Positions 54,998 to 64,000 of a stretch of DNA of 64,000 nucleotides are shown here, in pieces (within the stretch, counting starts at the first letter, position 1; the number at the start of each line of letters is the position of its first letter). The translations under genes were made by a program, and so were the position numbers. Source of the stretch: Anthostomella pinea. Its lineage: Eukaryota; Ascomycota; Sordariomycetes; Xylariales; Xylariaceae. The notes under the pieces were generated by a model. It was not told the origin of the DNA. It did no database searches and saw nothing but the letters and a program-made list of their open reading frames with translations. The stretch spans positions 3,472,001 through 3,536,000 of the forward strand of contig CAUWAG010000020.1 in the NCBI GenBank assembly GCA_963556695.1. The letters run 5' to 3'.

Positions 54998-56044
54998 TAA
55001 AATAAGTAGGGTGCGTGGCTTGGCTCGCCATGTGCGTGATGTGCGCAATGCACGTTTGTGTTACGGGCATACGATAGGATACGATGGCCTGGAAGCTGAA
55101 ATCAGATCGGGGCACGGTACAGTACAGCGTGCCGATGTTGCAGGGGCTCGGATCGAAATTACACTGTAGCCTCATTAATCAGACGCAGTAGAGTTACCGT
55201 CTTTCTTCTCATGTTTTCTGATGTCCAGCTCGGACAGCCTTGGTAGAGCCGATGCATGACTGTGGCCTGCTCCGCGGCTGGCTGGCGGTACTGGCGTAGT
55301 AATCGGGAGTAGTAATCTATCATCACAGGATTTCGGGCGTGCGAGGAAGTGTGCAGACCGCGCAAGTGGAAGGGGTATAGACCAGGGAATGTAGACCTTG
55401 GTGCATGGATTCCAGAATCACGAGTAAGAGCAAGTGTTTCGTAGTTGCGGTAGTCCTATGGTAAGGGGGGATAATGGTGTTGGTGGTGGTGGTGGTGGTG
55501 GTGGTGGTGGGAGGAGAACCCCTATAAGGCTGCTTGCTCGCCACGGGTCTGGGTGCCTGCGAGGTAGATCAGTGCATAGATCTCCCCGATACCTACCTTA
55601 CCTAGGTAGGTAGGTATGTAGTTAGTTAGTAGTGATCTAGCTGATCTGCGAAGGATAGATAGATAGAGACTATGTGTGAGTGGGCTTTGCGGGTATACCT
55701 ACTACCATGCTGTCCATGCGTGCGTTTTGTCTAGTCGTGTAAGCAGGGGTCGGCAGGTACGTGTATCATGTATATGGTCGAGGGTGTGATCCAGGATCAT
55801 ACTCGTTCGAGAACTAGGGGACTTCTGCGGTAATAGGGTGGTTTTTGCTATCTGATTTTTGAGTTCCCTTGGGACCCAACCAGCCAGCAGCAACGTGAGG
55901 CAGGGCTGTAGAACACGATCGTCTATGGATAAGACATACATATACGTGAACATCCACTCTTTCACCCTTTACCTCGAACGTGTACCTGTGTGGATGGAGT
56001 TGGGTGTCACTCTACATCGGCCTAACAAGCTACTGTGAGCCTAC
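54998..56044. other. Intergenic between convergent genes
   Basis: About 1 kb between the cofactor D and oxidoreductase stops. It has a (GGT)n run at 55482-55510, a CCTACCTTACCTAGGTAGGTAGG palindromic tract near 55592-55616 (read in two parts) and GATA-type repeats near 55652-55662. No gene seen. Confidence 0.5.
55482..55510. repeat. (GGT)n microsatellite
   Basis: About nine uninterrupted GGT/GTG units in the 3' region between convergent genes. Confidence 0.9.
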
Positions 56045-57309
56045 CTACTTGCGTAAAGGTATCCCAGCCTTCTCATACACCTTTTCCACGATGCCCACAA
56101 CCGCCTCACTCTCATCTAAACTAACCCACGGCCCGCTCATCTCCCCAAGCCTCCTCACATCCGCCCCTGCCTGCACAGCTCTAACTTTGTCCACAAAAGC
56201 CTCCAGTTGATACCTATAAGTTGTCCAAAACCTCGCTCCTCTCTGGCCCCATTGCGCCCCGTCCACATACTGCGAATGCTTCGTCACCTTTCCCGTGGCC
56301 TTGTCGGTCACAGTGATAGCGTGACCAGACCAAGGTCCAGCAAAACCCGGGAAGAGTATCGTAGCCTGCTCCATCTCAATGGAGAGGGAAGGCATCAGGG
56401 TCCAGAATTTGGGTACGAGACCCCAAAGCCATGGGGCAGCCAGGTCGGCTTCGATCTTGCAGAGGGTAGAGTGCGAGTCCGAGCGGAGCACGTAGGTAGC
56501 GCTCATAGCGTCGTCGATCCGCGGGTCGGTCTTGTTCGGTCTTGCTTTCGCTTCCAGGACTTCGACTTCCGCATCCTTCAGGTTGGGGGTCGGGGTGGCG
56601 TAGTACGATGTCGCGCTGAAGACGTACATGAGGTCCATGCATGAGCCGCCTGCTAGGTCATAGTGAAAGCGAATATCGTCCTTTGCAAACAGTCCAGCAG
56701 GTAGCTCCCACTTGGCTTTCACTTCGGTAGCTTTACCGTACTCGCCGCTGTCGACGAGGGATTTCACTAGATGCGCCGCGGGATAGAGACGCCAATGGAA
56801 CGCTTCGAGGGCTACCTCACCGGTCTCCTCGCTGACCCGGCGGATATCCCGGACCTGCTGTGCGTTGCTCGCGATGGGCTTCTCGAGCAGCACATGCTTG
56901 CCTGCTTGCAGGGCTTTGATTGCCCATTCGGCGTGGAGGCCGTTGGGTAAGGGGACGTACACCGCCTCGATGGTTGGGTCGGAGAGGAGGTCGTCATAGC
57001 TGGAGTAGGCTCTGGCGGAGGTGAGGGAGTACTGCTTGATTTGCGCCTCGGCTTTGGATTTTGAGCGAGCTGCTATGCCGACGATGATTACATCGGGGTG
57101 CGTTGAGACCGGGTCGAAGATGGCGGCTGGGTTGATGGCTGCGGCGCCTAGGATGCCGAGACGGAGTGGTGAGGCGGTCTTTTTGGTAGAGGCTGCTATC
57201 TTAGAGACGCCCTGGTACCAGTTGTGGGCGCCGAGTATAAGCTGCAGTCTCTATTAGTTATAATCAACCAGACAGGGGAGCGACAGCGTACATCCAGAGC
57301 CCACGACAT
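56045..57309 (-). CDS. Gfo/Idh/MocA-family NAD(P)-dependent oxidoreductase (D-xylose 1-dehydrogenase / dihydrodiol dehydrogenase type)
   Basis: A six-codon first exon (57309-57292, MSWALD) joins across a 50-base intron to 57241-56045, giving 404 residues. The Rossmann motif is LRLGILGAAAINPAAIF (GxxGAA variant), then YVPLPNGLHAEW, then HVLLEKPIASN with the EKP motif whose Lys is catalytic, and AFHWRLYPAA. The C-terminal half is the family's beta-sheet domain with DLMYVFSATSYY. The closest described types are fungal NADP-dependent D-xylose dehydrogenase and mammalian dimeric dihydrodiol dehydrogenase; the sugar or diol substrate is inference. The codons before the internal ATG at 56962 clearly code for the Rossmann fold, so that ATG is not the start. 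Confidence 0.9.
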
Positions 57310-60300
57310 GTTGAGAGTTAGGACCTTTGGGCTCATCCAGAGACTCTTGATGGTGTAGCTCTTACGGTGACAGGCGCATGTAATTAGTCTTCAAGACTTC
57401 GAGTTGCACAAGCTAGGTACCGACATGGCGGATGCGGAGACCGATATATACTTCGGAGCCCCCGGAGTCATATCCCAGCCTCGCAGACGGACTTGGTGCA
57501 CTTAATCCCGTGATAGCACGAAACCAGATGAAACGATGTTTCCTCACCATTTGTTCTGTTCATCATGTTCGGTCGACAAGCGACAGCCTTTGACATATAT
57601 AATAAGACGTTCCCGCATGGTGGAAGGCAGGTGTCCTTGTCGATAGTACGGTAGTATTGTTTGCCGGAGGCATGCGAAGGAGGGGAGGAGGATGCCCCTG
57701 CTATCTGAGAGAAGGATTGTGACTTGTTCATGGTTCACCTGTGGTTCCATTGAAAATCATATCTCAACGGAGTAATTCGACTGGTAGGATGCTGCACATG
57801 CATGCGATGGGATGGCTGGATGGATACGCAGCGGTATGCTGACATCAGGCCACGAATTCCGACACGATGGCTCATGGGTCGTCAAGTTATCAACTTCGAG
57901 CGAGAGATTACCGGTGAGGCAGCACTGCCGTTCACCGACGACCCAGGGCTGTCAGGAGTGCCAGGATAGCACGTCTCGGCATGCTGAAGCCGTTTCTCAC
58001 ATGATACCTATCAGTCTGGTGTCTGGACGTCGAGGAGATGATCAGGAGGGGCTTGACTGAAAATTGGAATAGCCAACGCGCCACACAAAGGCCCGTGCAG
58101 GTCTGTGTGTCGCGATAGGGATTCTGATTCTTCCCAACTGCTGCGGCCTGTGCTGTTACCAGCTACCCATACCGCTCATCCTCTGATTCCTCTCGCAAAA
58201 CTCCAATCGCCAATTGGCAAGTCATCAACGTGCGAGTCCAAGAGGAAGAAGACATCCTCCTCTCCGCGTTCCCTCCCCAGCAGAGCCACGCTACGCAGGA
58301 TGTAGGCAGCTACCACACAACACACCCTGGTCCGAGATGCCCACGCCGATTGTCCGCTTCTGTGCACTTGCAGCACGACTCGTCCAACCAGCTCTCCGAA
58401 GGGAAGCTCTCAAGAGATAGTCGTCGAGTGACCCCCATCCTCAGCAGGCAGGGATGGGTCGCACATGAGCAGCCAGCCCCCTCGAAACCTGTAGGTACTT
58501 GACGCTCGCCATCAAACCATTCTTTGGAACATTTGTTGGTCCTGTGGCAGAAGGCGACGATGAGGTATCATAATCTTGAGAGGTCTGGCGCACTTGTCAT
58601 ACATCGATAAGTCGATAACGGAGAGAATAACCCGTTATCAACCCAGGTTACTCAGCTTTCTCGTGATGAGTCGCGTGACCATTCTCCTCCCTCCCGGTCC
58701 TCACCCTTCCCCGGCGCCGTGGTGAATTCGCCCAAGGGATGGGGTGAGGCGTCAAGACACAAGGGCAGGAGGTCCAAGGGACAACAGCTGGGACAGGGCC
58801 TAGACCTTCCAACCCCAAATCTGGGGCTTCAAGTCGCTTCGCTTTATCCAATGGTTGACAGCCACACCGTTGACACAGGCCCGCGTTCCAGTTGGGGATA
58901 AGGGGAATCCTTCGTCTCGGGCTGGGGCCAGATACAGCCATTCTTTAATCGTCTTCCTACAAGGGATTTTTTGACAGCTTTTAGAATTCGTAACAATGTG
59001 TATTGACAAGTTGGATGTCGTTCATCAAGGCTCCATCCAGCTGGCTGGGGAGGATCTCTAGTCTTCGCGCTTGTCACCTCGACCGTCTGGTACCTAGGGC
59101 ATAGAGCCACGAGGGCCAAGAGGGCCAAGAGGGCCGGTCACGATACCGCCTCCGCATCATCTCACTGCGCCATCCATCATGTCTAGGACCCTGATCGGCG
59201 TTGCTAGCCAATAGGATCACTCTCGTCATCGTGCTGACCGTCTCTTCGAGCTGCCCCCGCCAGCATGCCACTCCCCGGCCTGGCATACGATATCTCACTA
59301 ACACGAAGCTAGGGACTACAGTAAAAAAAGCGATAAGCCTTCCGTCAGAGCGGTCAGTCTCACCTCGTACGTTTTGAAGATTCCCAACTCCCATCACGTT
59401 GGAAACGCAGTCTCGGTATTAGACAAATCAACAGCGGCCAGCTGACGCAGACGCTATCTCGAGCTGCGCAAGCTTGACGATTGTGGGGTTACGCAAATAC
59501 GCCAGATATTGTCTACATGCAGATAGAAGCTGTAGATGCTGCAATCACCCCTACATTGATTACTTTCCTCATTGTGAGCTGACAGACTCTTCATGTACAT
59601 TTAAATACTTTACACTTGTTGATGAAGTTCCAGCAATGATATCATGCTGATGATTGATCGGTCTGCTAGCGCGTCTTCCGTGATCCATGTGCCCCTTCCT
59701 TTGTTATATAATTATCGCTGGAAAAGAGATGTGGAAAGATCTGGAAACCCCCAAAAATTATCTGGCTTGCTTGCGTCAGATATGGTACCGATTCATGGAG
59801 TCGAGATGGAGACTGGTTGACCTCATCGTCAACAAGCTACCTCTAGTGTACCGGCCGACGACCCGCGTGGCAGTGGGACTCGGGCCGCTTCAATGCAGCT
59901 AATGTTTGTGAAAACGCGGGCGCTAGATAGCTAGATACTAAGGTAGACATAGGTAGCTGGTAATGCTCCTTGCGTGCCTGCAGTGGCCTCGCTTTGCTCG
60001 CGTGCTGTGATGAGTGAGTCTGTTGATACCAGACTGCGGTGGCGGTGGCAGTTGGTGTTCGGTGTGTGAAAGAGGGGCCAACTGCCAAACTTGAACTGGA
60101 GTTCGGGGGTCGGGACCAGCGGACGACGTGTGCACAACAACTGCATGCACATCACAGCGATCCGTCAGCCTTCGGGACTCCCACTTTGACATTTTTTGAC
60201 TGCTTGGCGCATCCCATCAATCGAACCTCGTCTAACACGATCGCATTTACCATTACCGACATCATGGCCAGCCACATTTGTTATACAACTGTGTACGAGT

Positions 60301-61620
60301 CGACTTGAGAGCCTCCATATCCATTGATCTCCTGCAAGTTGTCTCATATGCGTCGGTACAGTACATGACCACGTACCCATCAGACCCTTGCCTAGTGGCC
60401 ATTCACAGGGAGACAGGGTTCTCGTTCCTCATTGTCGGGAGCCGTCTCGCGCCTTTACTGGATCCCCACCATCCTGATGTCGCTCGCTACAGTATCTCGC
60501 CCGCCATCTATCTCTTGCATCTGCAATCGTGGCCCCTCCAATAACCAATTGCAGGTGTTATCTCGGCGACGATAGGGCGAACTGGGCGAGACTAGCTGGA
60601 GTAGGTAGCTGGCCCGCTCTGTCGAAGGCCGTCCATCCATTCAGAGCCGTCCCAAACCCTCCGCCACTCCCACCAGCTCTGCAGACTGCGCAGCTCCGGA
60701 CAGTCGTCACAGACTGGTCCCCTGCGTGTACCGAGTGTACCGTTGGGTTTTAGAAATCCGCAGCGACCTAGCAGCCCTGCCTGCCCTGCCTGCCACCCAT
60801 TGGGGACTGGCCACTGCCCATGGATGCCCATGGATGATGGGCCCTGGCCAGTGGCCGCCCTGCCGCCACCTCGGTCCTCGTGTGTGACGGTGGCTATCGG
60901 CCCAAAGGCCTCCTTCAGGGAATCTCTCGCGCATCTCTGCTGTGTGTCTCGAGTCTCCCTCCAAAAGGACCACCCTAGACTATCCATACATCCTTATTAC
61001 ATCCATCCAATATCCATGTAGACCGCGCAGTTCCTCCGCAGCCAGCATTGCCTCCCCGACCTTCCCTCCAGTGCGACTTGCTGCGACTTCTGATCTTCTC
61101 GTGGCTTCACTCACCCTCACCTCAAACCCTCGCTGTTCCCGTTTGCCACACTCCACCCAGAACAGCGACGGCACCTCTCTCTCTCTCTACAATGTGTAGC
61201 TTATTACTGCCATTGCCGACCACTGCTATATCCCGCCAAGACCGTCACAATAACAGCATTGCCGTTGCCATTGCGATTAATGCATCACGTAGACTCGACT
61301 GTCCCGCTAGTCCCGGACCACAGACCACCTGTCCAACGTCATAATAATAGTCCCTTATTACCTCGACTCTCACTCGACCGTTGGCTCGGGCTTCCTTGGC
61401 TTCCATCCCACCAGCGACACGTCGCCAAACGTCGCCCTGCGCTACGTGTCGACGCCTTCGTCGGCGAACACATGTCCCGGCGCGCAATTGACTCAACCCC
61501 ATCTCCATCGTGCCACCTTCAACCTACCTGCTGAGGGGAGTTGCTGGAGACGACTACTAACCCCCCGCTCGTCCCCTCTGCGGAGGTTGACGGGCGTGGT
61601 CAAAGTCGAGCAAGGCCAAA
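57310..61620. other. Gene-poor stretch of 4.3 kb
   Basis: No ORF here has a domain I recognise. There is a 9-base GGGCCAAGA triplication near 59112-59140. From about 60950 the plus strand becomes C/T-rich (TCTCTCTCTCTCTAC before 61190), which looks like the promoter and leader of the rhodopsin-like gene. Confidence 0.45.
61192..61344 (+). promoter_or_regulatory. Possible upstream ORF in the leader of the rhodopsin-like gene
   Basis: A 50-codon ORF (ATG 61192, TAA 61342-61344) follows a CT tract and ends 276 bases before the main ATG. It would act as a uORF only if transcription starts upstream of 61190; its product has no recognisable feature. Confidence 0.3.
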
Positions 61621-63288
61621 ATGACGCTATACTCAACGCCGCCGCCGCTTCAAACGTTCAAACACGACAAGCCGACGCTGCTGGTCTGCTGGTGGATCAC
61701 GCTCTTCTGCACCACCCTCATCCTGATACGCGTCGCCGGACGCTTCATCCGCTCCGAGAGGCTCTTCCGTGAGGATAAGACGGCTGCGCTCGCCATCATA
61801 CCGCTCTTCCTCCGCATGGGCTGCGTGCACGTCATCCTGCTACTTGGCACCAACAACGCCCTGTTCACCGACTTGACAGACGAGGAAATCCGCAGGAAGT
61901 CGATCGCCAGTGGGCTGGTGCTCGCGAGCCGGATATTCTATGCGGCAACGTGAGTGCCTCTCTTCTTTCTCTTCTTTCTCCCTCCCCAGACCTGGGACGC
62001 ATTCGACTACGGCCCGACCGTTGGCTGGCCTAGGTTTGCCTACTGCATGACCCCCGAAACTCTACCTAGGTAGAGTGCAACCGTTGGAACGGACCCGTGC
62101 TAACATCTGCGCGACCCAAGCCTCTGGATACTCAAGAGCGCTATCCTCGAGTTCTTCAGACGACTGACCATCAAAACCTGGACGCGGTCACATGAGGTCA
62201 CGCTGCACATCATACGTGGCACACTTGTCGCCACTTTCGTCGCCGTCCTCATATCCGACCTTGCCGAATGTCAGCCCTTCGAGCGCTACTGGCAGGTCTT
62301 GCCCGACCCCGGCGGACAGTGCCGCCAGGGCTACGCTCAGCTGATCACCATGGCAGCGTGCAACATCCTTACCGACCTTCTGCTCGTCTGCTTCCCAGTT
62401 CCCATCATCTTGACGAGCCACATGAGTATGAAGAGGAAGGTACAGCTGACCTTGCTCTTCTCGATGAGCCTGGGCGTCGTGGCAACGACAATATACCGAC
62501 TGCCTCACATCCTGCGCACGGACGGAAGCCAGCAGACGCGCTCCCTACTTGCCTCGGTTGAGTTGCTATTTGCTACAGTTGCGGCCAACGCATTGGTGCT
62601 CGGATCGTTCGTTCGGGACCGTGGCACGAAGAAGAAGAAGTACAAGCATGGCTCCATCGCCGCGGACTCTACGGATCGAGCCTCGGAGCGCCGCCCGACG
62701 CTCAACAGGCATTGGGGCAGTGACGAAGATTTGGTCAGAGATTTGGGCTTGGGCGTGGACCGTGAGCTCCGAGATGCCGTTGGAGACGTTGAGGAAGGCA
62801 ATAAGCCTAAGAAACCGACGCTAGCACCGATTGACATGAGAAGTTGGCATTTCCCCCGGAGACGCAGCCATACCGGAGGAAGCGACGACTCCCCCTCGCG
62901 CGATCATCTTATATCCTCCAGCGGGAGCATCTCGACTATGACCCCTCGCAGGGTCTCGTTCTTCGAAGCGGGGGGTTTAATGGATAGCGAGATGTCGCAG
63001 AGCATAAGGGATAGCTACAACTCCAGCTTAGATCCCCTGACACCCCGTGGCGCGCCTTCGCCGACCATGCCAGCAAGCACTTCAGGCTTCCTGCGTGGCT
63101 CCCAGGTTCTCCTGCTCGAGCTGGGAGGCCTGCTAAGCTCCTCTAACTCCAGACGATCTCGGTCTAGCCCCAGAGGCGGAACCGAATTGCAACCGATAAC
63201 TCAACATCCCCTAGAGCCAGCTTACGATCACGACGACCACCCTGACTCCTCACCTACGCTCGTGGATGCCGGCGGCTTACTCAGGTGA
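61621..63288 (+). CDS. Rhodopsin-like seven-helix integral membrane protein (PTH11-related fungal family)
   Basis: Two exons, 61621-61949 and 62121-63288, join in phase to give 498 residues. Hydrophobic helices are seen at LLVCWWITLFCTTLILIRV, AALAIIPLFLRMGCVHVILL, ASGLVLASRIFYAATLWILK, IIRGTLVATFVAVLISDLAE, a segment after QCRQGYAQLITMAACNILTD-LLLVCFPVPIIL, QLTLLFSMSLGVVATTIYRL and LASVELLFATVAANALVLGS: seven in total. The order and the ILTDLLLVCFPVPI block fit the fungal 'rhodopsin domain' family that includes PTH11-type putative receptors. No N-terminal CFEM domain is present. The last 230 residues are a hydrophilic, Ser/Arg-rich cytosolic tail. The ligand is unknown, and there is no retinal-type Lys that I can assign. 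Confidence 0.85.
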
Positions 63289-63349
63289 CATGACCCCCAC
63301 CGAACACCTAAACTCACCTCATAGCATGATACATTCCTATGCCTTGAGA

Positions 63350-63390
<41 letters not shown>

Positions 63391-64000
63391 ACACGAAGAG
63401 CACAGATATACTCTCTTCAGCCCTCCCACGACCAGTCTCTTTACCCAAATCATAATTTTGTCATGAGATTTACGACATTTATCCACCGAGTCTATTATGA
63501 CGTGTACACATATATCTATATACGAGAACCGCTACGACATACAACTGAATTTGGGGGCTTTGGCTTTTTGGTTTTGCTACACGGGGAGGCCAGCACGGAG
63601 AATCGGTTCCAGAGATCAGGCTCAAACGGCGTTTTTGGGTCACGACACGAGGGGGGGCAAAATTTTTATTTTTTTTGCGGTCCAGCAGGACGATAAGCGG
63701 TTGAATACCCATGATATCTTGCTTATTTCTCACCAAGAGATGGGTTGGGAGCTGCCTGACGGACTATGGTCGCCCATGACGGAGCCACCGGACACAAGAA
63801 AAGGCTAGAATCAGTACAGAGCCGTCCTGCCAGACGGGGGACACCAGGAATTTGCCCCTCACGAGGCGGGCTTTCTCCCTCTCGATAGACTTGCTTCTCT
63901 ATCTTATATAGCGCAGCGCCTCATTGGGCAGGGAGTTCTTTTGGTTGGCGCAGCAGGTGGGACACCTGGTCTACTGCTGCTTGGATTTTGCTCTTGGCGG
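63289..64000. other. Downstream region to the window edge
   Basis: Contains an (AC)n run at 63353-63394 just past the membrane protein stop and an A/T homopolymer patch near 63657-63675. No gene seen. Confidence 0.45.
63353..63394. repeat. (AC)n microsatellite
   Basis: About 20 AC units with one AA interruption, in the 3' UTR or just past the rhodopsin-like gene. Confidence 0.9.

Noticed and set aside
55592..55616. CCTAGG palindromic tract
   Set aside because: Short TACCTAGGTA tracts are common low-complexity sequence in many filamentous ascomycetes; nothing ties it to a function.
59112..59140. Tandem GGGCCAAGA units
   Set aside because: Only three units, no flanking structure; ordinary minisatellite seed.

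Overview
This is nuclear DNA of a filamentous ascomycete (Pezizomycotina). The signs are protein genes split by 50-240 base introns with GTRNGT donors, CTAAY-like branch points and pyrimidine-rich leaders, plus families typical of these fungi: a HET domain protein, a DHA14-type MFS transporter, a GH76 mannanase-like protein, a rhodopsin-like seven-helix membrane protein, a peroxisomal FOX2, and an Asp1/Vip1 kinase. Short TACCTAGGTAGGTA-like tracts and HET expansion would suit a Sordariomycete, but I cannot fix the class or genus. I see no rRNA, tRNA, CRISPR array or secondary-metabolite core enzyme.

Layout. 0-3 kb: 3' end of an RBR ubiquitin ligase and an F-box gene with a broken frame. 3.9-9.7 kb: FOX2 (minus) and a P-loop glycerate kinase-like gene (plus) share a divergent promoter with two CCGAGG boxes. 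9.9-16.3 kb: an Ecm11-like protein, a GNAT acetyltransferase and an MFS transporter, all minus. 17.2-19.4 kb: an acidic low-complexity gene beside a 0.46 kb tandem duplication. 19.7-22.9 kb: UTP21 (minus). 24.5-29.6 kb: VIP1/asp1 (plus). 29.6-41.4 kb: a gene-poor stretch with a foldback element and one overlooked 54-residue cysteine-rich protein. 41.5-49.0 kb: MOSC protein, HET protein, an unknown protein and GH76 (all minus). 51.1-55.0 kb: tubulin cofactor D (plus). 56.0-57.3 kb: a Gfo/Idh/MocA oxidoreductase (minus). 61.6-63.3 kb: rhodopsin-like membrane protein (plus).

Most genes are single-copy housekeeping functions (ribosome biogenesis, tubulin folding, inositol pyrophosphate signalling, beta-oxidation) with no shared pathway. 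The most unusual content is non-coding: a dispersed repeat family built on the arm GGAATAAGCA / TGCTTATTCC, with full or partial copies at about 2.9, 24.3, 30.0, 45.7, 47.6, 49.4 and 49.9 kb, lying within a few hundred bases of genes and bracketing VIP1 and GH76; and a separate foldback element at 36.1-36.5 kb made of nested inverted repeats. Exon limits below were worked out by hand from splice signals and reading phase.
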